Source: Stercorarius parasiticus (taxonomy: Eukaryota; Chordata; Aves; Charadriiformes; Stercorariidae). Taken from it: a stretch of 64,000 nucleotides of DNA. Location: positions 71,548-135,547 of the forward strand of contig VWZL01005124.1 in the NCBI GenBank assembly GCA_013396915.1, given 5' to 3'. Shown piece after piece: positions 10,390 to 22,594 of the stretch. Each line of letters starts with the position of its first letter. Positions within the stretch are counted from its first letter, which is position 1. The notes beneath the pieces were generated by a model. The model saw nothing but the letters and a program-made list of their open reading frames with translations, did no database searches and was not told the origin of the DNA. The position numbers and the translations under genes were made by a program.

Positions 10390-12570
10390 TCGTCATCTCC
10401 CTGCGGCTCAGTGGATCCGGGCCAGTATCTGATGTGCTGGGGCATGCAGGCAGTACAGAAGGGGCAGGGTGGGATGGCTGGGTGATGGTGAGACAGCAGT
10501 GTTGGAGATCGCACCCATGCACCCTTATTGGTGCACACAGAGAGCAGAGTGGCCAGGACACCCTCCAGGAAGGGTGCAGGGAATATCTGTGCGCGAGGAG
10601 GCTGAGATGGAGAAGGCACGTGTTGCTCGTACCAGAGGGGAAGAGATTGCGTGGGTTGTGAAGGGCTGCTCAGCCCAGTGCAGGGTTGCAGATAGTTATG
10701 GGTACCTGTCTTTGAGTTTATTTTCCACCGCCTCCCTGCCTGTTCCCTCCTCTGGGGTATCCACAGACATTACGTCAGAGGACCTACTTGAATTGCCCAA
10801 CGTTAACTGCATGGTCCAGGCCAGAAACTCTCAAGCAGGGCTCAGCTCTTGGAGCAGGCTGCTCCATTTGCATACCGAGTCTGCTGTCTGGTGCTCCCAG
10901 CCCTGTCAAACAACCTTCAAGCTCACTACAATTTACCCAAACCTCAGCACAAATCTACCTACTCTCTCTGATGCCCTGCTCAGCCCTGAAGTTCATCCAT
11001 GTGGGAGTTCCCTGGACACTGAAGCATTAGCTCTTAAATGCTCTGAAAGGCACCTCGCTCCCAGCCATGTCCCCAGAGAGGACCAGTCTCTGCATGCCTA
11101 ATGCTCTGCCTACAGTGGTTACGTTCAGTCTGAACCCTGGCAGCCAGAGCTGGTGACAGCAGCATCCCCTTTCTGCACAGTCATCTTCTGGTGAGAGGAC
11201 AGGGGGGACCTGAGCTCCTTGCCCTTCTTTTTTAGCTGGAAAACCCTCTTTTTTTGACAGCTGTCAAATGCCCAAACTACCAGCTCCACCAAATGTCTAC
11301 TGCTGGACAGGAACCAGCACTCGGTCCTTGTCCAGACCATTCCCAGGATCCAGCCATGCAAAGTCTAGACTGCGAGGTGGCACTAGGGCACAGAGCCAGT
11401 GTTGTGCTCTGGTCTAGAGCACTGTGCAGCCCTTTGGTACCCACAGGCTCATTGGTGATGCTGCTGCACAGGCCAGGCCCAGGCAGTGGGGTAGCCAGGT
11501 GGTCTGCATTGGGCTGAGGATGCAACTGTGCATCCCTGGGCTCACCAGTGACTGCTCGGACTGCCAAACAGGGACGATGCAGCCAAGCCAAGGCCCCTGA
11601 GCTGCTCAAATGCCACCAGGGCCGTTGTTATCTGGATATTTCCCAATGGTGACAGGAGCAAATGAGGGAGAGAACTGAAAAATGTGCAGAAGCTTTTGAC
11701 AGGACTGTCAGAGCACCGAGTGAGCGCTAACAAGGACAAGTGTGGGCTCTTTAAACAAATCACTGTCATGTTGCAGGCATATCATTGTTTAACACCGCCA
11801 CCACAAGTCACCAGAAAAGGTTAAAACAAGAATGGATGACTTAGTCCTAGGAAATGTGTCACAGCTGAGCTGTCCTTGGGACTGATCGCTTCCTCCCTAC
11901 AGCCCAGCTGGCTATAGGTCTGGTGCCTGCAGTTCTTGGAGAATCCTTGGGATGGACCGGCCACAGTGCTTGGTTGGAAAGACTCCCCCATGCAGGTGTG
12001 ATGCTCACAGTGGGAACACCATCAAAAGCAGCCAAACTACACCTGTTCCCTCTGCCCTGCACTGGTAAGGGGCTGGGGAAGAGGCTTGGCCCCATGCATT
12101 GACAACCAAATACAAGCACCTACCTGCAACAACAAAGCCCGGATGCTCCAGGGATGCAACTGAGACAGTTCTGGGAAGGACACACTGCCCAGCAGGCTCT
12201 GAGCCCCCAAGATTTGCCCGAAGAGGCGTCTCTGGCTATGTTTGACTTACAGTTGTTCAGGATCATCATTCAGGAAGCCTCAGGTGTCTTCAACATCACG
12301 GGCTCACTGGCTTCTCCATGGGGACCAGGGCCCTGCTCACAGCTGTGCATAGCTCCACAGGACCAAGGGCTTGGGGGTGCGCAACGGTGGAGTCCTGTCA
12401 CAGCTGGCCACAGTCCTGCTCCATCCATCCCATCTGTGGGGAAAGGAAGGGGAGACGTTCCAAATGGGCAGGGGGCTTCCAGATGAGGTGAGCTGCTGCA
12501 AACCCAGTCGAAGTCCAAACCCTGCTGCATGTTCCCCCCAGACATAGTAGTTCACTGGGAGATTTGAAGG
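10390..12570. other. Unique GC-rich DNA, no gene recognised
   Basis: A plus-strand frame of 210 codons (10,469-11,101) overlaps other frames and has no recognisable domain. No repeat or RNA gene is recognised. T-run GCCCTTCTTTTTTAG near 11,221-11,235 is low complexity only. Confidence 0.5.
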
Positions 12571-12574
12571 TGTC

Positions 12575-12710
12575 TCTGTCCTTGGAGACTTTCAAGGATT
12601 AGCTAGGTGTAACCGTGGCCTGAGCTTATGTTAGTGTTGGATATAGTCCCAAGAGAGGACTAGGGACCTCCAAGGAGCCTTCCCACCCACCGCTGTAGAA
12701 TTCTGTGCAG
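12575..12710 (+). mobile_element. Decayed CR1-type LINE 3' end
   Basis: The order of blocks matches a CR1 3' end on the plus strand: TCCTTGGAGACTTTCAAGG, a GGCCTGAGC block, GTGTTGGATATAGTCCC (family GGTTGGACTAGATGA), AGGGACCTCCAAGGAGCCTTCC, and finally GAATTCTGTGCAG at the tail position. It is far more diverged than the four clear CR1 copies, so it is older or a different subfamily. Confidence 0.6.
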
Positions 12711-12754
12711 AGAAAACATCCCGGTAATATAAGCCATAACTCTTTCTAAAGTGT

Positions 12755-12940
12755 AAGAAATGAAATAACTGAGGTTGCTCGCTGACACCCAGGGTCACTG
12801 CATGCAATTCATGAGAAGCCGCTCACTGCGCAGAACCAAATGTTTCTGTGTATGAAAATCATATGCCAAGGTCACACAAGCAATCTGGACCCCGACCTTA
12901 GCACTCTGCTCACGTGCAAACCATTAGGCAAGGAAATATA
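12755..12940 (+). repeat. Possible MIR-like (CORE-SINE) remnant
   Basis: GCCAAGGTCACACAAGCAAT at 12,865-12,884, followed by CTGGACCCCGACCTTAGCAC and a CAAACCATTAGGCA block, resembles the 3' half of MIR-type SINEs (CCCAAGGTCACACAGC, then GAACCCAGG, then AACCACT). The upstream GAAATAACTGAGG could be the AAACTGAGG block of the same element, but the spacing is loose. This is a weak call by eye. Confidence 0.3.
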
Positions 12941-13240
12941 TAACAAACAGCCCCCAAAGATCCTAAAGGCCCTACACAGCTCCTGCAATGCCTAGCAAGT
13001 CTTCTCTATCCGTCACGTAGCGTCTCCCAGAGCAGTGCATCAAACTTTAATATCTTACTCTTAGTCACACAAAGGCTGTAACAAGCTTGGCCTTTCATGC
13101 TACACAATCCACCAAATCAAAGGCTCTCTGACAGAACAGAGCACCTGAATATAATCTTTCTCTCTCATCTAAATCCCATCTATTTCAGGGCTCTGCATAC
13201 CCCTCATCACCGTGATATACATCAGCATCGCCAAACAGAC
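12940..13240. other. AT-richer unassigned segment, possibly old repeat
   Basis: No open frame. The text near 13,180-13,225 (GGGCTCTGCATACCCCTCATC) has the look of a dispersed old amniote repeat, but I cannot name a family with confidence. Confidence 0.3.
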
Positions 13241-13620
13241 CATTTTCCTACTGTGTAAAACAATTGGGCATGTTTCTAATTAGACAAATATCATTAGACA
13301 TAAGGCTATTGTAGGAGGGATGAAGGAAACCCCTATGTGAAATCAGAGCCAAGCCCACTGTGCTCCAACAGCAATCGCTTATTCCTCCATGCCTCCCTAA
13401 ATGCGATGCTATGGGGCACTTTGCCCATATTTCCAAAGATAAAAAGCACACAGAGCTCACTCCTGGGGGTGAAAAATGTTATAGGGAATCCAAGCTTTAA
13501 AAAAAAAGGCAAATAGAAGAATGTAAAGGAAATGTCTTCAAAATGGCTGCAAGATAGCAATGCTAAAACTAATTCCTGGCAGGCAGGGATTTCACAGCTT
13601 AGAGGAGATTTTATAGAGGA
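13240..13620. promoter_or_regulatory. AT-rich candidate conserved island
   Basis: Holds AAACAATTGGGCATG, TTTCTAATTAGACAAATAT and ATTAGACATAAGG at 13,258-13,305, then CCATATTTCCAAAGATAA near 13,424 and an A-run at 13,500-13,508. Composition contrasts with the GC-rich DNA that starts near 13,640. Function is inferred only. Confidence 0.25.
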
Positions 13621-16485
13621 AAACTGGGGAGAGTGGCAACGACAAGTATGTTTCCCTACAAGAAGGGGTGGTGTGGGGATCTGTGCCGCTGCCGTTGCTG
13701 GGCACTGCCCACCCGTGCTGGGTGTTTGGAGCACTGATGGCTCCCCATGTGGCACGTGGGGACCAAGGCAAGCAGCCCGATCCCTGATGTCAGGGTTTTC
13801 CCCTTGGACAAAGTGTTCAGAGAGGGAAGACGAGACTCAGATATGCTACGAGCTAGGAAGGGACTTTCCAGCCTGTCACCTGCTTTTGTGCAAAGACATG
13901 TCCTGTCCTGTAAACCCTTGGGTAGGAGCAGAGAAGGGGTCTGAAGTGGGACTAGTGTGTTGGTTGGGGTCAGGGCACCCCACTGCAGAAGCCGTGTGCC
14001 ATAGGTACAGGTTCCAGCAGCCTGGGCATGCTTCCAGCTCCTTGCCTGCCCCTCTGGTGCCCACAGCTGCATGAGTGAAGCCATCTCAGAAGTAAGATGC
14101 CATGAATACAGGGTGTTGCACAGCCCCTGAAGGACGTGGCTGGCAGAGCAGAGCATCCTCTGCCCTTGGCGTTGGGGCTGGGGCTCAGTGGAGCTGCCTG
14201 GCCCTGTTTCCCATCCCATAGACAGGGCACCCCATGGCTGGGGGTGTCCTGGAGCCCACACACAGCCTGTGTCCATGTGTACCCCATCCCCTAAACACAC
14301 AGCAGTGAGGACCAGCTCTGCCCAGGAGGCCCTGCATCCCATCCTGGAATGTCTGAGCCCTGTGCTCTGCCATGGGAGCCTGGGGGTTTTATGGGATGTG
14401 GGCATGTCTCCCTGTGTAGTGCCATGTCTTTGCTTTGCTGGGCTCTCTGCTGGGCTCTAGGGTTCATAGGAGGGGAGCAGCAGGGCTGGGACAGTGGTGG
14501 AGAGAAGGAAGATATCATTAAGATTGACCATCTGTATCCATTCCCATTTGGGTCCCCGCGCAGCAGCAAAGCATCTGGATTTGTGCAGTTGGCAGAGGAA
14601 TCCCATGATCTCAGTGAATCAGAGATTATCAAGGGGGGAAAACTCGGGGCTTAGGTGGGATCAGGAGGAGGAGAGGAGGATTTGGAACTGGTCCGATGGG
14701 TTAAGCCACTTGTACTGGCTGAGATTAGGCAGAGAAGGAGTCTGATTTAGATGTGAAATCTGCTGCCACCTCCTCTGAGCCCTACCCACACACTCCAGCA
14801 TCTTGTGGGACAGGAGGGTGACAGCTTGTCCCAAAATAATATATCTCAGAGGGCAGGAGTGGGACCTGGAGGCTCTTCGCTGCCTTCACCAGGCTCCCAT
14901 GAGTGGTTAGAAGTGGTCCCTGCCCCTACTGCCATCCTCAGTGATCCCTCATCTGATACAGCATCAGTCTCCATGCCTGTCCATTGAGTCCTGCCTCCCC
15001 TCTACCCTGCCTCTCTCTCCTCTGGACAAGCCCCTTGTTAAGCCTGCAGATGGAGAGAGATGCAAATAATTGGCATTTACTGCTTCTCTTTGCCATGGGG
15101 ATCCATCACCAGTAGCATCACAGCTTTCTTTTTTATGTCTCCAGCCCTGTCCAAGAAAAGGTCACCTCCATGCCTGCTTCCCTCTTGCCCAGGATGTTTC
15201 CCTGCTCCGATGGGGTCCAGTTCACTTCTTGCCTTGAAGTACTGCTTGTCTGCAAGGATGAGCAGCACTGACTCCAGCCAGGAGCCCTGGGTCCCACAGA
15301 GATGCTCAGCTGTCCAGGGTTGCCACTGTTTTCCAGGACCTCTGCTCTCCTCTTGCCTGGTTGCATAGCCAGCAGCTGCTTCTGAAGCTCTCAGCCCCAC
15401 AGCACTACCCTTGCCCTGACATGGGATCTCTGCTGGGACCTGAGTGCTTGCGACACACACCTCTGTGCCTTGGCATTTGACTGCTGGGACATAGCATGAT
15501 CCCCTGACACCTTCTGAGCAGAGACGGGTCTGGTGGGTGCCCTCCATGCCAATGAGTCGCAAGACCTTGGAGAGTTTCAAGGGTGAGGATAGGATGAAGG
15601 AAACCTAAAAAGAGGCAGTGATATGAAACAGCCGCTGGCAGCAAAAAGAGCAGTCAGTAATGACAACACCTCCTAGCGCTTTCCTTTCTATGGTTCATCC
15701 AAGAAGTGTCCCCCCAGGCTGCTGTGCAGACACTTCTGGGAGTGGGTCCCAGGAACCCAAAGCACGCAGGAGCTTCCAGTGGGTGCTGGGAAACGAAAGC
15801 AAAAGGACCTTGTGTAGCTGCAAGAGGCAGCCTGGAAAAGGAGATGCAAAACTGGTCTCTGAAAGCAGTCCCTGTGCCTGGTGGTGGCCAAGGGTGCCAA
15901 ACACAGCCCTGCACGTGGCCACCACCTCCAGTCAAGCACAACCAGGAGACAGCCTGGACCCTGGACTCACCCTTGCAAACTCTCTGGAGAGGCAGGAACC
16001 AACATGGAAGACCCCAGTGTGCCACTATAGGAGGCTCTGGCTGGCAAATCCCTAAGTGCAGCCCTTGTCCTCGCTTTGGACACCCTGTGGTCCCTGGAGG
16101 GTGGTGGCAGCAGGGCTCTCATGAGCACGTGGAGGAGCACAAAGAGAGCCAGAGGTGGTAAAGAGCCCGTTTTTAGTTGTAATTAAGCCCTGAAGATGCT
16201 GCTGGTTCCCACACAGCAAGTGGGACCGCACGGACAAAGCAGGGTAGGTGATTGGCAGGGGCTACTACTGGTCCTGGTGGCTGCATCAGGGCAGATGTTT
16301 TCTGCATCCCCATCACACAGTGGTAAGTTTGCATCATGCTTGCCCTCTCTGTTTGCCCTGGGCATGGAGAGCTGTCCTGCAGTAGCCCAGGGCTGTAGGA
16401 CATATGGGCAGGACAGCGGTGGGATAAATACCATCTAGCCACAAATCATGGTCCCAGAGCAGCACTCTGTTTGTGCCATTGCCAG
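13620..16485. other. Unique GC-rich DNA, no gene recognised
   Basis: Contains a 249-codon minus-strand frame (13,656-14,405) and several 130-167-codon frames, all overlapping each other on opposite strands and without recognisable domains. No repeats or RNA genes are recognised. Confidence 0.55.
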
Positions 16486-16489
16486 CCAT

Positions 16490-16690
16490 CAGCTGCCTCC
16501 TGAGAAGAAAATAATTGTCTCCTTATGGGGAGCAAAAGCATCAGACCTGCCAGAGCCGGTAGCGGGAGCTGCATGCTTGTATAGGAAGGAGACCTAATGA
16601 GGTGCTTTATTAATTGCGTTGTGAACTTTTCCTTTAATGATTCTACCAACAACTCCCTCTAGTTAAAGCTAATGGCCTGTAGCATGTTCA
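16490..16690. promoter_or_regulatory. Candidate enhancer-like island rich in homeodomain cores
   Basis: About 200 bp with AAAATAATTGTCTCC, GACCTAATGAGG, TTTATTAATTGCGTTG and CCTTTAATGATTCTACC in otherwise GC-rich DNA. At least five TAAT/ATTA cores fall within about 130 bases. No repeat similarity and no coding frame are seen. The pattern resembles homeodomain-bound enhancers; the identification is inference. Confidence 0.35.
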
Positions 16691-17280
16691 GTGGATGGAT
16701 TACCCATAGGTGCCCAAGCAGCTGGGCCCAGCTGATAGAGGGGTGCGTGGGGGCTGCCAGCAAGGCAGACACATCACCCGCTGTTCCCTGTTGTCCCATG
16801 GCCCCACAGTACTGCAGGGGCTTTGCTGGACCCCCCGGGATACAGGGGTGTTGGGGCACCCTGTCCTTGCCCGTGCACCCAGTGCAGCAGCCTGTGGCGG
16901 CGATGCTGGTACCAGGATCTCTCTCGAGCCCTTGGTGGTCGAGTGAACAGTCAGCAAGAGGGGGTTCCCCATTGCAGAGAGTCCCGGTGGGGTGGATTGC
17001 TGGGCTTCTTTGCCCCATGGCTTGAGTGCGGCTCTATTTGGGACAGCTGTGTCCATGCTGCAGTGCAGTTTTTTCCTTCTTTTTTTCTGCACAAGGCAGA
17101 GCTTGGTCTGAAAATGGCAGGAAGAGCCCCGTTGGAGAGCAGGAGCACAGTCCACAGGCATCCCTTGCATGAGGCATCCACAGCAGGGTGGTACTCAGTG
17201 GCCAGTGGCTGGCCACCTCCACTCATCCCAGGATGCTGGTCTTGGGGCTTCACAGACCCCATTCAAGTTCAAAGTGGGGA
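16690..17280. other. No gene recognised
   Basis: GC-rich unique sequence with a 196-codon plus-strand frame (16,823-17,413) overlapping a 156-codon minus-strand frame; neither shows a recognisable domain. Confidence 0.5.
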
Positions 17281-17284
17281 TCCA

Positions 17285-17585
17285 GCCTCATTATTTAAAT
17301 TAAGCTATAGGGAATGCTCCCTCAAAATAACCAATTACCACCAGCCAATGCAGATACCCAGCCCCATGAGGACAGTGGGGGCAAATGGTCTGTGCTGCCC
17401 TGTCCCAGACTGACCCTGGCAGAGCAGGATGGTCTTTCCAGTAAGTCAGCAGCACACATGCTACCACACAGATTATACAGTGCCTTGTGAGAAGATATTG
17501 ATTCCCAGCGCCTGCGGACTGCAGGGGTCATGGCGACGAGCTGCATTAAGCACTGAGCATTAATGAAATATGGCCAACCAGCCTC
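17285..17585. promoter_or_regulatory. Two AT-rich candidate conserved blocks
   Basis: The blocks are TTATTTAAATTAAGC with AAAATAACCAATTACC (17,290-17,340), and CTGCATTAAGCACTGAGC running into ATTAATGAAATATGGCC (17,540-17,575), separated by GC-richer sequence. CCAAT and TAAT cores are present. Composition-based inference only. Confidence 0.22.
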
Positions 17586-20500
17586 CTGCTGCGAGAGCGG
17601 AGACCTGCGCTCTGTAAAAACCCCCATGGGTGCCATGGCTGGGTTCATGAGCCAAGAAAGGGCCACAGCTAAATCCTGCGTGGTTTAGCCAGGAGTCTGT
17701 CTTCCATGGACCTTCTCCAGGTACCTCTCTATCACATAACCCCATGTCCTAGAGCTGCATCCTGCCCTGCATCCCATCCAGGCCTTCAGCTCTTTCCCTG
17801 CCCCTTCTTGCCATGCTCTCCTGGCATCAGGGCTGCTCTTTTCACAGTGCACAGTAGAGTTAAGGGTGGGCACGGGCAGCTCCGGATCCGGCTGCTGGGG
17901 CTCATCACACATGCTGGGGTATGTCTGGAGGCTGAGCAGAGGAAGGGGAATAAATTAGCAGCTTCAAGTGGAGCTGGAGGTTTCTACGTGGGAGTTTGCT
18001 TCATTTTTAAAGCAAGTGCTGGTGAAGACTCTGCATTTCAGCCTGTCCACGTCCCATTAGTGAGTAACTTGGATGTGTTTGTATTTAGTGTTGGCATTAA
18101 TTAGTGGTGGGAGATGGGGTGAGTGTGAGCTCCAGCTTTCTGCAGATGAGGTGACTCATCCATCCCCTCTTCTTTGCCACAGACTTTCTGCCGTAGCTCC
18201 ATTAGCCTCAGCCGCCCCCCTGCACCCAGGGAACCTCTGCAGAGCAGCTCGCACGTGCCCACCACTCCCCTGTGGACTGCGCTATGGTGAATGCCTGATG
18301 CAAATTCCCTTCCCAGCTCTGGCTGCTACCACATGACCAGCCTGTTGCTTTGCTGCCTGAGCCTGCACTGAAAGGTGAGAGTATTTTTAGCCTTGGACCA
18401 ATTTTCTGCAAAGGCACAAGCTTGTGCTGTGTGTCTCCTGTAGGACCACGTCACTCTGCCGTGGTTGGGGCTCTCCCTGGGCTGTGTTGAGGTGTTGGGG
18501 GCTGGGGAGGTCTCCAAATCAACCCCCCCTCTGAGCCCTGCAACCATCAGGAGCTTGTAAGCTGCTGTGCCCAGGGTACTCAGGGCTTTGCCCCACAGTC
18601 CGTACTCCCACCATGCTCATCCTGTTGTTTCATGGAGGAACACAGGGCAAGGCATGGTGCAGGTGGCTGTGGAGATGCTATGGGAGGTCTGGGCACTGCC
18701 AGGGTCACATCAGCCCCTCTTCAACCATCCAGCCTGCAGCAGCCCATGGCCTCTGCTAAGCACCCAGATTGGAGGGGGTGGGCTGGGCATAAGGAAGGGA
18801 TGAGGCAGGATGGCTCAGCCTTGGGGAACCTGTGCACAGCGGGGCTGGGGGCTGCTTGGAGGGGCAAGGAGGCATCAGAAAGCTGGGGGGGGCTGCCTTG
18901 GTGCAGGAAAAGTGACATTTTTGAGACAGGACCACAGCAGACAGAATAGGGGGGCTTTATAAAACAGTATGTCCTCTGTTCTGCCTCTCCCTAAGGTCTC
19001 TGTGCCTGAAGCCAACCTCATTTCTGTTGATACAAAGCCTGGCATGGAAGGTTAGAATCTCCATTGGTCACAGAGGTGGGCAGACCCACTGCCTGGGTCC
19101 TGCAGGGCAGGGAAGGGCTGAAGGATGGCTGCAGGACAGCAGGGCAGCCAGGCAGTGGGTGGGGGTTGGCACCCATGCTACTGTCCAGGGGGTTAACCAG
19201 AAGTGCACTATGCAGGGTCCTGAGCAGGTCTGCTACAGCAGCTGCCCAGAGCCAATGTGTCTGGAGACCCATGAACTCCCTGTGGTTTCCCAGAGACCCT
19301 CCCCGAATCCACATCTGCCATGCACATGCATTTGGTCCCCACCACCCTTGTTTAGGGCTTGGGGGGTGGCTGTAGGACAGCCCAGTGGCTGTGGTGAGAG
19401 AGACCACCTCTCTACAGTGGACATTGCAAAGCACTTCCCCAGACCAGCTTTTTTGCTTGGGCCACATCCTCAGAAGTCACCATGCCTTAATGAAAGGCAC
19501 AAGGACATCCATGGTGACCAAAGCCACGTCCTTCGCTGTGAAGTTCCTCCATGGAGCACAGTTTGGTCAGGCTCAAGCTCCCAGCCATCAGCAAAAGCGG
19601 AGCTGCAGAGGATGCTTAGCTGTGCCCCGCTAGGGATGGCCACCAGCCCGGAGGAGCTGTTGGTAGCCCAGGAAAGCCAATCGCTCCCCCAGGCTCAGCA
19701 CTTAGCAGCAGCAGAGCAGAGCAAATTCCCCCCAGCCATCTCCATACAAAGGCAGAAGGAAAGCAGGGGTCGCGGGCACCAGCCCAAGGGGCCCTTCATG
19801 TGCTCGTGTCCCATGAGACTCTCTTTTCCTGCCTCTTGAACACAGAGCAGCTGGGTTTTTTCCCCTCCTATAGCTGGATTTTTGCTGAATGTTTTGTCCT
19901 GGATCAGCTGAAAATAGCTCCAGTCAATCTTAACAATTCATTAGCTCGGTTTTGTCATGAAAACTGTTGTTGCTGTTGCTTGCACAGGAGGAGAATGGCT
20001 CCAGTGGTGGCAGAGCACCGCATTTGCTGCTGACAGCTTCCCTGCAGACTGCTGTTCGTTGGGGCTCTAGCTTCAAAGGCAATTTCCATGGGCTGCACTT
20101 GCCTGACCCCAGTCCTGGCATTTATTATGTGCTTGTTTGATGCAATGCAATACAAGGCAATTAGCTCACCCTTTATCCTGATGCCTGTTCAAACACCAGA
20201 GTGGCAGTTTCCCAGCTTGCGCACGGGTACCTCTTTCCGTGGGAGCTCAGGACAACACTCTGGTCAGCACCCTTAGCATGGTGGGGTGGGTTTTTTTTAG
20301 TTTTTGAAGCGCCTTGGTCTAATACCATCAATTCAGACTAGGGGTGAGCTAACCCAGCACACGCTTTGCTTCTGGCCTTCCATTAATTGCTGTTCAGCTG
20401 TGCATCCCGAATGAGCACATCCGCAGTTGATATCTTCATAGCTTCAGCTCTGTGTCTCCCCATTTCCCGCATGGGGAGCAGGGGTTTTATTACCAGCAAT

Positions 20501-22345
20501 GTCCTCTCCTGGCTGCCCTTATATTTATGGCAGTCCTTCTTTTTTATAGCCAATTTTGTAGAGTGCCCAGCAGTTAGCTCAACTGCTTCCTTTCATTTCT
20601 GCATTATTGCCAATTTCCTGTTCCACAGACTAAATTTATCACATCTTTAATTGTTTGATAACTCCTAGAACCAGCTTAGAGTCACCCTTCCCTATTCCGG
20701 CCCCATTCCCTACATGCAGGCTTCATGCTCCCATCCCCAGCATGTGTCTAAGTCCCCTCCGAGCACATATCTACAAAGAAGATTCCAGCCCGACGGGTGC
20801 TTTTGGCCTCCTTTCTCTCATTTTAATTTGCCAGTCCCATCCTAGCTCAGCATCTGTACTTTGGTCCGTTGCCAGTTTATCCTGGGAGTCCTTGCGTTGT
20901 GCGTGGGTCCACCTGCAGGTCTTCCTCCTGCCAGCAAAGGCAGCGTTCTCCTGCAGATATTTGCTCTGAGCTGTGTCCTTCTCAGCTTATGCCTGTCCCA
21001 AAGCAGATGCCAGGACTTCTGCCAGGTGTGAACAGCCTCTGGCAGAGGTAGGTCTGTGCCTGCATTTGGGCTGGGAGGTGAGTAAGGGGGAGGAAGAAGG
21101 ATGCTGTTGTGTTGGGACAACCTGGTCCTTCCAGAAGGGTGCCCAGCCTCTGCTCTGAGGCTGACAACTGCTCCTGGACCAGAGCGCAACTCTATAAGAC
21201 CATTTTTCACTTTAGCTCCTGAAGTCCTGGTGCTTACTCATTTCTTTGAGCTATTCGGAAGTCTCTGATGGCTCTTTTGGTATCTGCTGTCCTACGCTGC
21301 TGAGCGAACAGCATCCTGGCTGCTCTTTGCATCCTCAGTCTGGCCCAGCAAGGAGATCTGCAGACCGGCTGCTCGGGCTGCTTAGTGGTGGGTTTTGCTC
21401 CAGCAAAGGTTTCCCTCCTGACTGCAGGCTGCTTCGCAAGCTTTTTTGGGAAGCTTCCAGCTTTGCTCCTAGAATCAATTTTAGCCAGAATTTGTCGTGC
21501 CTCCAGTTATTGCTCTGGTTTTGTTTTGGTTCTGCCAGCCTTCTGGCCGCTGGTGATTTGTGGGACTACTTTTGGGTGCCCACTCCCTCCCAGCACCTCA
21601 GCACCGCTGCTGAAGGTGGGTGCGCATGGTGTAGGGGCACATGTAGGGGCACACAGCCTGGACCTCCTCCGGCAGGCTGCCAGCCTCCTGGCACAGGGCT
21701 GCATCCTGCTCCCAGGTGCCCATCCCCAAAATCCTGCAGCAAGCCCTCCAATCAGGTTGGATGCCTGAATCTCACCCCCAAGGCTGAGCCCCACAGCTTT
21801 TTCAGTGGCCTGGCATGGAGGTGGTTGTCTCTGTGCCCCGAAGAGAGTTTGTGGGGTCTCCAGGAAGGGTAGGGACAGTTTGAAAGGCATCAGTGTGAAG
21901 AGAGGCTTGGGGGCCAGAGGCACACACACCCCACAGATCACCCCGTACCGAGTTACCCATTTCAGGGGCTCCACTCCGTGCCTAATCACAGCTCAAAGGC
22001 ACCAAGTCATGCAAAGACTTTCTGCTGAATAACATCCGAACATCCCAGGGCTGTGCTATTGCAGAGAGGGTCGAGCATCACCCCTGTGCAGAGCCACAGC
22101 AGCAGCACACCCTTGCAGGAAGGATCCTTGTCCCCTGCAATACTCGTCCATCCATTTGGGACCAGTTTGTTGTCCTTATTGCTTCAGGCTGCCTTTGATA
22201 CATGAATTAGATGGGTCTCAGTGCTGTGCCCCATTTACACTTAATTGTGTGGAATCCCTAAAGCCCAGGGGGGAGCAGCCAGTCCTCAATAGAGGTCCTG
22301 CCCCAGCCTTTACACCTTTCCCCTGCAGTGTTGGAGGTGACAGCT
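17585..22345. other. Unique DNA, no gene recognised
   Basis: Long frames here (for example 19,027-19,839 plus, 270 codons; 21,246-21,872 plus, 208 codons) lack recognisable domains and overlap opposite-strand frames. Segments at 18,000-18,110 (GGCATTAATTAGTGG) and 20,380-20,650 are AT-richer and might include conserved elements. No repeat family is identified. Confidence 0.5.
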
Positions 22346-22349
22346 ACCT

Positions 22350-22590
22350 TTTAAGGGTAATTTGGAGCCACAGAATTACCAGGGGGCTTCACGCCTTGCA
22401 TTGTTAGTGCTTGTCAAATATTTATGAAAAAACAATCTGGGGATAATTAATTCAGCAGCGATGGCAAAGCCCGGCTGAGATTTATTTGATGGATATGATT
22501 GGAGCATGGACAGAGCTCTGCCAAGTCCAGGAAAGTGTATCATCAATAATAGATTTGTCAATACATGAAAACATCATCAGATAAGCTAGA
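22350..22590. promoter_or_regulatory. Candidate conserved enhancer-like island
   Basis: Dense AT-rich motifs: GTCAAATATTTATGAAAAAA, GGATAATTAATTCAG, TTTATTTGATGGATATGATT, TATCATCAATAATAG and CATCAGATAAGC (GATA-type). No repeat similarity and no useful frame. Flanks are strongly GC-rich on the right. This is one of the clearest composition-defined islands in the window. Confidence 0.35.
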
Positions 22591-22594
22591 CTTG

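Noticed and set aside
13656..14405. 249-codon minus-strand open frame
   Set aside because: Overlaps a 180-codon frame on the plus strand and several others; no domain in any.
19027..19839. 270-codon plus-strand open frame
   Set aside because: No recognisable domain; rich in His, Cys, Trp, Ser and Pro; overlaps a 149-codon opposite-strand frame and a second plus-strand frame.
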